Shown piece by piece: positions 7,680 to 15,844 of a DNA stretch of 64,000 nt (position 1 is its first letter; every line of letters begins with the position of its first letter). The notes beneath the pieces are model-generated. The model was not told where the DNA came from. It saw nothing but the letters and a program-made list of their open reading frames with translations, and searched no databases. Both the position numbers and the translations under genes were made by a program. The DNA is from Fen-1298 sp963833465 (GTDB taxonomy: Bacteria > Bacteroidota > Ignavibacteria > UBA10030): positions 62,001-126,000 of the forward strand of contig CAWHXW010000002.1 of assembly GCA_963833465.1 (NCBI GenBank). Reading direction: 5' to 3'.

Positions 7680-8400
7680 ACTTTGGGAATCAGAACTTAC
7701 CTGTTAACTCCCCTTTGATATATGGGAAAACAGTGAGAGAAGAGGTTACTAATTATTGTAAACAATACTTAAGGGAAGGATAAAGTGAGCGTGGCGAACA
7801 GGGTTATTCCATTTTAAGATAATTTTCTCTCAAACATTTATTCGCCTGGAAGTCTCCTATTCATCCGGGATATTTTGTTGGATACATAATCGGAAAACAA
7901 TAGAACCTTCAAGCGATGATAACGATACAATCTTTCATGATTATGCAACAATTGAAGAATTCAATACATCTCGTATAGAATGGCAGCCTAATATGCCTCC
8001 TAAGATTTTACACATAAAATTTGACTTTACTGCTCATATTAATCACTTTCAAGAATTATTTTGTAGACAGTATTCTTACCTTCAATTATATATTCAATCA
8101 TTGGACTGTCTGATGTCACCGTAAATTCTTGTTCTTTTTCTAAATTATGAGTGAGATAATAACTATTTTCTAAACCACATCCTCCTCAAAGGAAATTAAA
8201 AATGATCGCAATAGAAAATCTTTTCTTTATAATCCTCGTATATCTAGTAGACTTTAAGCATGACAAAGAAATAATAGCCATTCATCAAACGAATATCAAT
8301 TTGACTTCAATAGTGTCTTGAAATTATGCACAAGCCACTCAAATTTGCATTGAATGTCTTTTACTCATTTTATGATCAGAAATTTTATACTATGCAGATG
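7680..8400. pseudogene. Gene-poor stretch with decayed reading frames
   Basis: No intact gene is seen between the tRNA promoter and the terminator at 8411. A plus-strand frame is open for 111 codons (7789-8124) but has no ATG near its beginning and no Shine-Dalgarno. On the minus strand a 48-codon frame (8039-8185) begins after a TGA with GGCGLENSYYLTH and ends VYKIILESD; it reads like a real protein C-terminus. Its GGCG start faintly recalls the GGC(S/C)G motif of HesB/IscA-type proteins, but the match is too short to name it. I read this as the remains of one or more lost genes; neither frame should be taken as functional. Confidence 0.3.
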
Positions 8401-8410
8401 CACGGCTAAA

Positions 8411-8439
8411 AAAACAAAACCCCGATAAAATTATCAGGG
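8411..8439 (-). terminator. Intrinsic terminator after the holin-like gene
   Basis: Minus strand: a 9-bp stem with one mismatch (arms 8431-8439 and 8420-8428, 2-nt loop) followed by TTTTGTTTTTTT (A-rich on the plus strand, 8408-8419). It lies 48 nt after the stop of the gene at 8487. Confidence 0.75.
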
Positions 8440-8486
8440 TTCATGGTTTATACTATTTTAAAAATCTGTTAACAATCACACATTAT

Positions 8487-8759
8487 CTAAGCTGTTGTCC
8501 TGTCCGATTTGTAGAGCGTTTCACCGAGCCTATTGTATAACAATGCAATCAATGCACCACAAATAAAGCCGTAGACAAGTCCCCAAATCAATCCCACAAA
8601 AGCACCGCCGAAACTTATATTGTATCCTAAGCAGAATGAGTTGAGCGTATCAAGTGTTCTGCCCTTTCCTCGCACGGCATCACAAATAGTCGCCGCAAAT
8701 ATTCCCAATCCCCAAACAATACCTACTGCCAACCCTAATGCTCTTACACGCAGTTTCAT
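8487..8759 (-). CDS. Small bacteriophage-holin-like membrane protein
   Basis: A 90-residue protein starting MKLRVRALGLAVGIVWGLG. Two glycine-rich membrane segments are clear (about 8-25 and 50-75), with the FCLGYNISFGGAFVGLIWG core that I associate with a small family often labelled bacteriophage holin in environmental genomes. The ATG at 8759 is chosen because GGAGG lies five nucleotides upstream; the in-frame TTG four codons earlier overlaps that site. The neighbours are not phage genes, so a lytic role is unsupported; a small inner-membrane protein is the safe description. Confidence 0.7.
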   Translation of the reverse strand: MKLRVRALGLAVGIVWGLGIFAATICDAVRGKGRTLDTLNSFCLGYNISFGGAFVGLIWGLVYGFICGALIALLYNRLGETLYKSDRTTA

Positions 8760-8834
8760 AACGACCTCCAAGTGGTTTTGTTTATTTTATTTATATCAAC
8801 TTAAGAGAATTGCTTTCCTAAGAACAAGTGTTAA

Positions 8835-8868
8835 ACAAAGCATTAAAATTCATTGCGAATTTCCTGGA
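8835..8868. repeat. Imperfect 34-bp direct repeat, copy 2 (partner 7645-7678)
   Basis: Second copy of the repeat described at 7645-7678. It covers the last codons and stop of the DUF3098 gene and lies about 75 nt upstream of the holin-like gene. Unlike copy 1 it has no good -10 hexamer at the right distance. Confidence 0.5.
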
Positions 8869-9140
8869 CTCAAACCTGCCTTTTGTGCTGTAACTTTCGT
8901 GTTATTCTTTTTACGAAATAGAATACCAATTGGTATTATCACACAATAACCGAGCACTAACAATATCGGCGCGACAACGAGAGGCATTATTCCATTCCAT
9001 GGATCTTGTGCAAGCGCAACATAACCAAGTATTATACATACTAAACCTGCACTGAGAATTTGATAATTTGATTTTGTAAATGGAATTGCACTATTTATTG
9101 CTTTCGGTTTGGTAATTAATCGCTTTTCTATTCGAGCCAT
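8850..9140 (-). CDS. DUF3098 family membrane protein
   Basis: A 96-residue protein with two membrane helices (about 33-50 and 57-77). The core PFTKSNYQILSAGLVCIILG, then DPWN, then PILLVLGYCVIIPIGILF, matches the DUF3098 pattern of Bacteroidota, where a PF-x-NY motif precedes the first helix. The function of the family is unknown. The ATG at 9140 is chosen because TTGGAG lies upstream; the in-frame TTG at 9152 is part of that site. It lies 25 nt downstream of the terminator of a small-RNA-like locus (9165-9244), which may be a leader for this gene. Confidence 0.75.
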   Translation of the reverse strand: MARIEKRLITKPKAINSAIPFTKSNYQILSAGLVCIILGYVALAQDPWNGIMPLVVAPILLVLGYCVIIPIGILFRKKNNTKVTAQKAGLSPGNSQ

Positions 9141-9164
9141 TATTTTCTCCAATTATGATTTATT

Positions 9165-9194
9165 AAAAAGCCCGGCGATGGAAAAACACCGGGC
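9165..9194 (-). terminator. Intrinsic terminator upstream of the DUF3098 gene
   Basis: Minus strand: 6-bp all-GC stem (9189-9194 with 9170-9175), 13-nt loop, then five T residues (9165-9169). It may also end the lolC/E-lolD operon transcript. Confidence 0.8.
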
Positions 9195-9244
9195 ATAACC
9201 GCAATTTAAGCAATGGTCAGGGGAGTTACCATTGCTTTGATCTA
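9165..9244 (-). ncRNA. Candidate small RNA or attenuated leader with a C-rich hairpin loop
   Basis: Downstream of a good promoter (9251-9278) the minus strand encodes about 80 nt with no ORF. It has a perfect 9-bp hairpin (AGCAATGGT/ACCATTGCT, arms 9228-9236 and 9209-9217) whose 10-nt loop reads AACTCCCCTG, a short linker, and a GC-rich terminator hairpin (GCCCGG/CCGGGC, arms 9189-9194 and 9170-9175) followed by TTTTT. The CUCCCC loop is complementary to Shine-Dalgarno sequences, including the GGAG of the DUF3098 gene 25 nt further on. It may be a free RNA, or a leader controlling that gene. A similar locus exists at 23750-23817. Confidence 0.55.
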
Positions 9245-9250
9245 AAAAGT

Positions 9251-9278
9251 AATATAAATCATTTCTATTCAATGTCAA
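9251..9278 (-). promoter_or_regulatory. Sigma-70-type promoter of the C-rich-loop RNA at 9.2 kb
   Basis: Minus strand consensus TTGACA (9273-9278), 16-nt spacer, TATATT (9251-9256). Expected start near 9244. Confidence 0.65.
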
Positions 9279-9291
9279 GATCCAAAAAATA

Positions 9292-9990
9292 TTACTGATG
9301 CCTAGTTATGTTCAACTTCCCTTCTGAGAGACGCAGAACACGATGGGCACGTCTTGTAAGGTCAAAGTTGTGTGTTGCAACAACAAATGTCATTCCGAAT
9401 TCTTCCGACAAGTGAACGAGCAGCCGATGCAAATTCAGGCCATTCTCTTCGTCAAGATTACCTGACGGTTCGTCTGCAAGAACAAGTTTAGGATTGTTCA
9501 TAAGCGAGCGTGCAACAGCAACTCGTTGTTGTTCTCCACCAGAAAGTTCATTTGGTTTATGACTTGCGCGATCTGCAAGCCCAACTTGTTCTAAAAGGAT
9601 TTTAGCACGAGGTGTTGCTTCCTTAACAGTTTTTCCAGCTATCAATGCCGGCATAGTTACATTTTCTAAAGCCGTAAATTCTGGAAGTAAATGATGGAAT
9701 TGAAAGATAAAACCGAGTGAACGATTCCTAAATGCAGATAGTTGTTCTTCTGCAAGAGCAAACACGTTCTGTTCGCCAAGTTTCACATTTCCATCTGTAG
9801 GGCGATCAAGCCCTCCTAAAATATGAAGCAAAGTACTTTTACCCGAACCCGAAGGACCTACAATCACAACAAATTCTCCGTGTCGGATTTCAATATCCAC
9901 ACCTTTAAGAACCTGCAGAGTTTGATTCTTTCCTGTTGGATATTCTTTCCAAATATTCTCTCCGGTAAGAAGAGTAGAGCGGCGTGTCAT
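9292..9990 (-). CDS. lolD: Lipoprotein-releasing system ATP-binding protein LolD
   Basis: ATPase of the Lol exporter, which extracts mature lipoproteins from the inner membrane and passes them to LolA. The roughly 230-residue protein has an intact Walker A (GPSGSGKSTLLHILGG), a Q-loop region (FIFQFHHLLPEFTALENV), the signature LSGGEQQRVAVARS, Walker B (LVLADEPSG) and the switch histidine (VATHN). The ATG at 9990 overlaps the permease stop as ATGA, a spacing shared by other gene pairs here; an ATG two codons earlier (9996) is the alternative. It is the last gene of a three-gene operon with both permeases. Confidence 0.93.
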   Translation of the reverse strand: MTRRSTLLTGENIWKEYPTGKNQTLQVLKGVDIEIRHGEFVVIVGPSGSGKSTLLHILGGLDRPTDGNVKLGEQNVFALAEEQLSAFRNRSLGFIFQFHHLLPEFTALENVTMPALIAGKTVKEATPRAKILLEQVGLADRASHKPNELSGGEQQRVAVARSLMNNPKLVLADEPSGNLDEENGLNLHRLLVHLSEEFGMTFVVATHNFDLTRRAHRVLRLSEGKLNITRHQ

Positions 9991-11213
9991 TCCCATCGTA
10001 TGGCTTCCACTGGATCAAGATTTGCAGCCCGCTTAGCCGGAAAGCGTGAAGCAAGCGAACATAAAGCGATCGCCGCAGCTGCTATTACTGCAATGTCTAA
10101 AATATGCACTTCAACCGGCATAGCAGGAATTATATATATTGTCGTATCTAGTGCAATTAAATGATAATGCTGCTGAAGGTATACCATAAGTAACCCAATT
10201 AAAGATCCTGTTATTGTTCCAACAATTCCAACAAATAAACCTTGAAGGGCAAATATATTTCTAAGATTCTTGTTTGATGCGCCCATCGACTTTAAAATTC
10301 CGATATCCCGTCTTTTCTCAATAACTGTCATTGTCAATGAGCCAAGAAGATTAAATGAAGCAACTGCAATGATAAGACATAGCACGATATAGGCGCACCA
10401 TCGCTCGATTTGCATTACAGTGAATAATTCATGATGCAGATCGTACCAAGTTAGATAACGAAATGCGCTCCCGTACTTCTTTTGCAATACATTCTTCACA
10501 TAATTTGCATTATCTATACGATCGAAGCGAATATCTATACCGTCAATTCGCCCTCCGCGACAAAAGAGAGATTGAGCGCTGTTTAAGTTTGTATAAGCAT
10601 AATACCCATCATAATCTTTATTGTTTGATTCATAAATTCCAACTACTTGAAAACGGCGAATGACAGGTAATGATAACTGCATCGTCGCTAATTCAGCACC
10701 GGCGGGACTTACTACAGAAATTGTATCACCGATTAAAACACCTAATCTATCTGCAAGAACAAGGCCCAGTATAATTCCGCTCTTTCGTTCTTTATCTAAT
10801 TCAATTGAGCCGAGGACAAGTTTTTCTGAAAGCCCAGAGACAAGCGGAATTTTGTTTGCTTCAAGTCCTCTGATATTAACTACACGATTCACACTTCGAG
10901 AAACTATGAGTGCCTTTCCACCGACAAATGGCGAACATGCTTTCACATAAGGCTGATTTGATATGTAATCAATCATAGGTTTGCAATCTACAGAATCTAT
11001 CGGAAAAGTACTTTCGATTCGAAGATGCGGATCAAAATTTATAAGAATAGAAGACACCAAGCTTCCAAATCCGTTAAACACTGACAGCACAATAACAAGC
11101 GCAGCCACACCAATCGTGACACCTGTGATAGAAATTGCGGAAATGATCGAGACAAATTTGACATCTTTTTTGCTCAATAAATATCGACGCGCTATAAGAC
11201 GTTCGTACCGCAT
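9987..11213 (-). CDS. Lipoprotein-releasing system permease (LolC/LolE family)
   Basis: Second of two adjacent FtsX-type permeases of the Lol exporter. The 408 residues have the family layout: one N-terminal membrane helix (about 20-45), a large periplasmic domain (about 50-265), then three C-terminal helices (about 270-300, 320-345 and 370-390). MTVIEKRRDIGILKSMGAS is the cytoplasmic coupling motif that contacts LolD. Its ATG overlaps the stop of the upstream permease as TAATG. Which of LolC or LolE it corresponds to cannot be settled by eye. Confidence 0.88.
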   Translation of the reverse strand: MRYERLIARRYLLSKKDVKFVSIISAISITGVTIGVAALVIVLSVFNGFGSLVSSILINFDPHLRIESTFPIDSVDCKPMIDYISNQPYVKACSPFVGGKALIVSRSVNRVVNIRGLEANKIPLVSGLSEKLVLGSIELDKERKSGIILGLVLADRLGVLIGDTISVVSPAGAELATMQLSLPVIRRFQVVGIYESNNKDYDGYYAYTNLNSAQSLFCRGGRIDGIDIRFDRIDNANYVKNVLQKKYGSAFRYLTWYDLHHELFTVMQIERWCAYIVLCLIIAVASFNLLGSLTMTVIEKRRDIGILKSMGASNKNLRNIFALQGLFVGIVGTITGSLIGLLMVYLQQHYHLIALDTTIYIIPAMPVEVHILDIAVIAAAAIALCSLASRFPAKRAANLDPVEAIRWE

Positions 11214-12454
11214 TATGAAAACCTAATAAGCTTAATTGGGTCCATCTTTGCTGCAAGTCTTGATGGAAACACCGATGCAAGAAAACTCATGCCAAGTGCA
11301 GCTGCACTAACGAGAATAAAGTTGAATACGGAAAGCTCAATTGGCACGTGTGTCATAAAATAAATTCCGGATGGAAGGGGAAAGAACCTATAACGAAGTT
11401 CTAACCAACAAATTATTACAGCAATAATATTTCCAATAATCGTTCCAACGATCCCGATAAGCAATCCCTGCTTTAGAAAGACCCAAACAATATCTTTTCG
11501 CTTCATACCAATAGTCATTAGTGTTCCGATCTCTCTCGACTTTCCAAGTATCATCATCAACAAAGTGCCGATAATATTCACTGTTGCAACAACGATAATG
11601 AGTGCCAAGATAATTAAAACAGGAATTCGCTGGAGATCGACCCATGCAAATAAATTTCTGTACTGTTGAAACATTGTTCTGGCATAATACGGATATCCGA
11701 GGTATTCAGGAATTTGTTGGGCGAGAGACGCAAGACTATCTGTATTTGAAACTAAAATATCAAATCCTGAAACTGTTTTTCCGACCTGACACAGACGCTG
11801 CGCATTTCTAAGATTCACGTAAACAACACTTCCATCATAATCTGCCATTCCAGTTTCATAAATACCGCTGATTTCAAATTGCATTATCCTGGTATTTGCA
11901 AGTGAAAGCGATGTTCCGCCAAGTGCGTACATTAAAACATGATCATTTAGTTTTGCATTTATTTTTTCTGCTAAACGCCGCCCTATAATAACTCTTTGAG
12001 CGCCTGTTTCACGCTCTTCAAGATCATATATACCTTCCACAAGTCTTCGTTTTGCTGCTGAAATATCATTCGTTGGATCAACACCTTTAATTAAAATCCC
12101 GTCAATATCTGAATCCGATCTAATCATTCCTTCTCGAGAAAGATACGGCGCCATTTCAAGTACCTCAGGGAATCTCGAAATAACTTTTTGAATTGTTAGA
12201 GCTGGATCCGGCAATAAATCATTCTCAAAAGCGAACAATTGCATATGAGCCGTAAAACTTACGACATTATCTTTAATGGTTTTTTCAAATCCGCCGAGAA
12301 TGGCGAGCGTGATATCTAAACTTGCAACGCCAAGCGTGACTCCAATTATTGCGATGAAAGTAATGAATGATACGAAACCCCTGTTATGTCTCGATGTCAG
12401 ATGTCTGACTGCAATGAAATCTGTCACATCGATTTTTTTTAGTTTTAAGTTCAA
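11213..12454 (-). CDS. Lipoprotein-releasing system permease (LolC/LolE family), first copy
   Basis: First gene of the Lol operon. The 413-residue FtsX-family permease starts LKLKKIDVTDFIAVRHLTSR after a TTG codon; a GTG nine codons further in is an alternative start, and neither has a strong Shine-Dalgarno. It has one N-terminal helix (about 32-55), a periplasmic domain with a MacB-like core, three C-terminal helices and the coupling segment ILGKSREIGTLMTIGMKRKD. Two different permeases with one ATPase suggest a heteromeric LolCDE complex rather than the single-permease type, although the two could also form separate homodimers. Confidence 0.88.
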   Translation of the reverse strand: MNLKLKKIDVTDFIAVRHLTSRHNRGFVSFITFIAIIGVTLGVASLDITLAILGGFEKTIKDNVVSFTAHMQLFAFENDLLPDPALTIQKVISRFPEVLEMAPYLSREGMIRSDSDIDGILIKGVDPTNDISAAKRRLVEGIYDLEERETGAQRVIIGRRLAEKINAKLNDHVLMYALGGTSLSLANTRIMQFEISGIYETGMADYDGSVVYVNLRNAQRLCQVGKTVSGFDILVSNTDSLASLAQQIPEYLGYPYYARTMFQQYRNLFAWVDLQRIPVLIILALIIVVATVNIIGTLLMMILGKSREIGTLMTIGMKRKDIVWVFLKQGLLIGIVGTIIGNIIAVIICWLELRYRFFPLPSGIYFMTHVPIELSVFNFILVSAAALGMSFLASVFPSRLAAKMDPIKLIRFS

Positions 12455-12468
12455 AGAGAACCCAATAA

Positions 12469-13576
12469 TTATTGGTTCATGGAAAATTTAAGAAGATAGC
12501 TCTTTATGAATTCATCAATTGCGCCGTCCATTACCGCTTGCACATCGCCTTTTTCTGTACCAGTTCTGTGATCTTTTACGAGTTGATATGGTTGAAACGT
12601 GTAAGATCGGATTTGACTTCCCCACTCAATTCTTTTCTTTGTGCTTTCAATTGCACTTAACCGTGCTTCTTCTTCTTCACGCTTAATTTGATAAAGTCGA
12701 GACTTCAACATTTTCATCGCACGTTCACGGTTTTGAAACTGCGATCGTTCTTCCTGACATGCTACAATAACACCTGAAGGAATATGAGTAATGCGCACCG
12801 CAGTTTCAACTTTGTTGACATTCTGGCCGCCCTTGCCGCCAGAACGATATGTATCTATTTTTAATTCTGAAGGATTAATTTCTATTTCTACATCATCTTC
12901 AACTTCAGGATAAACAAATACTGAAGAAAATGAAGTGTGCCTGCGGGCATTTGCATCAAATGGTGAAATACGCACGAGACGATGCACACCAATTTCTGCC
13001 TTCAAATATCCATATGCATACTTACCGATTACTTCAATCGTTGCACTTTTGATACCTGCTCCTTCGCCTTCTAACATATCAGCAAGAAATATTTTTAATC
13101 CATGACGTTCGCACCATCTCGAATACATTCGTAAAAGCATTTCTGCCCAATCCTGCGCCTCTGTTCCGCCAGCCCCAGAGTGAATAGTCAAAAATGCGTT
13201 TTTCTCATCATCGGGACCGCTCAACATATTTTTAAGTTCGAGATTTTCGACTCCGTTGCGAAGTTTTTCAATATCCCGACTGACTTCTGTTTCAAAGCCT
13301 GTTTCTTGCGCTTCTTCAGCCATTTCAATTAAAAACTTCGTATCTCGGCAAAGATTATCAAGCGTATTCCATGCATCAAGCCATTCTTTTCGATTGTTAA
13401 TTTCTTGAATGATTTTTTGCGCAGCCACATTATCATTCCAAAATCCGTCTATCGTTGTCCTTGCTTGATATTCATTTAATTCTTTTTCTTTTTTATCAAG
13501 GTCAAAGATACCCCCGAAGTGCATCTATACGTTTTCTCTGCTCCTCTAACTCCGTTCGCAAATCAATAAAGCCCAA
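12469..13576 (-). CDS. prfB: Peptide chain release factor 2, programmed +1 frameshift
   Basis: RF2 ends translation at UAA and UGA. The main frame shows the RF2 recognition tripeptide SPF (VRISPFDANARRH) and the GGQ motif (SGGKGGQNVNKVET). The gene is split: a 24-codon upstream frame (13505-13576, beginning at a TTG, LGFIDLRTELEEQRKRIDAL) reaches CTT then an in-frame TGA; slipping one base forward at CTT-TGA-C enters the long frame (12469-13503). Product about 369 residues. The TTG start is inferred: it is the only start-like codon after an upstream stop, gives an N-terminus of normal RF2 length, and has AGAGAGG 11 nt before it. A start at the ATG at 13524 would remove the conserved first helix. 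Confidence 0.92.
13501..13515 (-). promoter_or_regulatory. RF2 autoregulatory frameshift site
   Basis: The minus strand reads GGGGG-TAT-CTT-TGA-C. The G-run (13511-13515) is the internal Shine-Dalgarno-like element three nucleotides before the slippery CTT (13505-13507), and TGA (13502-13504) is the stop that RF2 itself would read. Low RF2 favours the +1 shift; the arrangement matches the classical prfB site. Confidence 0.93.
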
Positions 13577-13644
13577 TTTGTTTTTTTCCTCTCTTGTTCT
13601 TTTGCAGCATTTACATCAGCAAAATAGCTGCTTTTAATACAATT

Positions 13645-15411
13645 CTATTTTATTCTAATATGAAGTTCATTTAATTGTTTCTGATCTACTAATGACGGTG
13701 CTTCGTCCATTAAAGACATACCGCTTGATGTTTTCGGAAAAGCAATCACATCGCGGATAGATTTACTGCCTGTCATCAGCATAATAATACGATCAAGTCC
13801 GAATGCAATTCCTCCATGCGGCGGTGCACCATATTTAAATGCATCCAGCAAAAATCCAAATTTCAGTTTTGCCTCTTCCTGCGAAATGCCAAGAAGACTG
13901 AACATTTTACTTTGTAATTCCTGCGTGTGAATACGGATACTGCCTCCTGCAATTTCGTTTCCGTTCAAAACTAAATCGTAAGCTCGTGCCCGTGCTTTGC
14001 ACGGATCGTTTTCCAGCAAAGAAATATCTTCCGGTTTAGGTGCAGTGAATGGATGATGCACAGCGACAAACCGTTTTTCTTCTTCACTGTATTCGAGCAA
14101 TGGAAATTCTGTTACCCAGAGAAAATTCCATTTCCCTTCTGGAATCAAATTCAATCTTTGAGCCATTTCGAGACGTAGAGTTCCGAGAATAGTCAAAGCT
14201 TTCTGCCAGATACCAGAAACTAACAAGATAAGATCTCCAGACTTTGCCCCCAACTTTTTAGCAATAGCATTTGATTCTTCTTGTGTTATAAATTTTCCGG
14301 CAGAGCATTCAACTTTATCTTCGGCAACTCTTAAATACACTAAGCCGCCTGCACCAAGCGATTTGACATAATCTGTTAAAACATCTAATTGACTTCTTGT
14401 GTATGAAGCAAGTTTCGGAACGTTAATCCCTGCAACAATTCCGCCCTTCTTTACAACATCACTGAAAACTCGAAAACCAGATCCCGCAGCTATATCCGAG
14501 CAATCGCAAATTTCTAAATTGAATCTTGTATCAGGTTTATCGCTTCCGAATCGCTCCATCGCCGATTTGTACGTTATAATCGGAAATGTTTGCGGTAATT
14601 CATAGTTCAGTATCAATTTAAAAATATCTGCAATTGCGCCTTCAGCGATTTTTTGAATATCTTCTTCATCGACAAATGACATTTCGACATCGATTTGCGT
14701 GAACTCCGGCTGGCGGTCTGCACGAAGATCTTCATCTCTAAAACATTTTACAATTTGGAAATATCGATCGAATCCAGCTACCATCAAAATTTGTTTATAG
14801 GTTTGAGGCGACTGCGGCAATGCATAAAATTTCCCGCCGTGCAATCTGCTTGGTACAAGAAAATCACGCGCTCCTTCAGGTGTGCTTTTCATCAAAATTG
14901 GAGTTTCGATTTCAATAAAACCATTTTTATCGAAATACTTCCTCGCAACTTGATAAACGTTATGCCTCATAATCAAATTACTTTGCACAGAATGCCGCCG
15001 TAAATCGAGATATCTATATTTTAATCTCAAGTCTTCGTTAATTTCGACATAATCATCAAGTGCAAACGGAGGTGTTTCAGCTTTATTTAGAATTGTCAAT
15101 TCATTGATATCAACTTCAATTTCTCCAGTAGCAATCTCAGCATTCACTGTTTCATTTGGCCGAATATTCACCAAGCCGGTAGCTGAAATGACATATTCCG
15201 AGCGTAAAGATTTTGCATCCTCATGCGCGCCTGCATGCCTTTCTGGCGAAAACACAATTTGAGTTTTGCCGTATCTATCCCGTAAATCAATAAAAATTAA
15301 TCCGCCAAGATCACGCCTCTTATCCACCCAGCCTGTAAGCGTTACAGTTTTGCCTGCATGGCTTTTTCTTAATTCGCCGCATGTCACAGTTCTTTTTTTA
15401 TAATTATTCAA
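13645..15411 (-). CDS. aspS: Aspartyl-tRNA synthetase
   Basis: Class II synthetase charging tRNA-Asp. The 588 residues are the bacterial length: an N-terminal OB-fold anticodon-binding domain (about 1-110), the catalytic core with motif 2 (FRDEDLRADRQPEFTQIDVEMSF), the bacterial GAD insertion (about 300-430), and motif 3 (HGGIAFGLDRIIMLMTG) near the C-terminus. Whether it is discriminating or also charges tRNA-Asn cannot be judged from what is visible. It lies between trxA and prfB on the same strand, separated from trxA by a terminator. Confidence 0.96.
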   Translation of the reverse strand: MNNYKKRTVTCGELRKSHAGKTVTLTGWVDKRRDLGGLIFIDLRDRYGKTQIVFSPERHAGAHEDAKSLRSEYVISATGLVNIRPNETVNAEIATGEIEVDINELTILNKAETPPFALDDYVEINEDLRLKYRYLDLRRHSVQSNLIMRHNVYQVARKYFDKNGFIEIETPILMKSTPEGARDFLVPSRLHGGKFYALPQSPQTYKQILMVAGFDRYFQIVKCFRDEDLRADRQPEFTQIDVEMSFVDEEDIQKIAEGAIADIFKLILNYELPQTFPIITYKSAMERFGSDKPDTRFNLEICDCSDIAAGSGFRVFSDVVKKGGIVAGINVPKLASYTRSQLDVLTDYVKSLGAGGLVYLRVAEDKVECSAGKFITQEESNAIAKKLGAKSGDLILLVSGIWQKALTILGTLRLEMAQRLNLIPEGKWNFLWVTEFPLLEYSEEEKRFVAVHHPFTAPKPEDISLLENDPCKARARAYDLVLNGNEIAGGSIRIHTQELQSKMFSLLGISQEEAKLKFGFLLDAFKYGAPPHGGIAFGLDRIIMLMTGSKSIRDVIAFPKTSSGMSLMDEAPSLVDQKQLNELHIRIK

Positions 15412-15445
15412 TACTAACCTCTTTAGTTTTTACGTTTTTAAAAAC

Positions 15446-15479
15446 AAAAAAGCGAGAATTGCCGATAAATCGCTTTTTT
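15446..15479 (-). terminator. Intrinsic terminator between trxA and aspS
   Basis: Ten-bp perfect stem AAAAAAGCGA/TCGCTTTTTT (arms 15446-15455 and 15470-15479) with a 14-nt loop. Read on the minus strand it ends the trxA transcript 24 nt after the stop and ends in a T-run; the symmetry makes it potentially bidirectional. Confidence 0.8.
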
Positions 15480-15503
15480 CTCGCTTATATTATTTTGTTC
15501 AAT

Positions 15504-15827
15504 TCAATTAAGATGTTTCGATAATTTTTCTACCAGTGATTTTTTAGGTGCCGCTCCGACAATCTGCTCTACAACTTTTCCATTTTTGAAAACAAGCAGA
15601 GTCGGAATACTTCTAATACCGTACTTCATTGCGATCTGCTGGTTATTGTCAACATCTACCTTGCCTATTTTTAACTTGCTTTCATATTCACCGGCAATTT
15701 CGTCAACAATAGGTGCAATCATTTTACAGGGACCGCACCATGCTGCCCAAAAATCTACAAGTACCGGTAGGTTTGTTTTAAGTACTTCCTGTTCAAAATT
15801 AGTTTCGCTTAATTCAATTGGTTTCAT
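15504..15827 (-). CDS. trxA: Thioredoxin
   Basis: Cytoplasmic disulfide reductase of 107 residues with the classical active site WCGPCK (W30, C31, C34) and the cis-proline loop RSIPTLLVFKNG. No signal peptide. Length and motifs match thioredoxin 1. It lies 17 nt downstream of dnaE and is followed by a terminator, so it ends that transcription unit. Confidence 0.96.
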   Translation of the reverse strand: MKPIELSETNFEQEVLKTNLPVLVDFWAAWCGPCKMIAPIVDEIAGEYESKLKIGKVDVDNNQQIAMKYGIRSIPTLLVFKNGKVVEQIVGAAPKKSLVEKLSKHLN

Positions 15828-15844
15828 AAATGTTGTTCCTTTTA

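Noticed and set aside
7705..7720. CTCCCC on the plus strand near the tRNA promoter
   Set aside because: Not in a hairpin and no promoter or terminator around it, so it is not a third member of the C-rich-loop RNAs.
8487..8759. Prophage remnant suggested by the holin-like gene
   Set aside because: No terminase, capsid, tail, lysin or integrase genes nearby; the family is found outside phages.
12458..12480. Near-perfect palindrome CCAATAATTATTGG at the prfB stop
   Set aside because: No T-run on either strand and very AT-rich; no support for a terminator or operator.
13590..13640. GCAGC/GCTGC hairpin upstream of prfB as a terminator for aspS
   Set aside because: The T-run is on the plus strand while both flanking genes are on the minus strand, and the loop is long.
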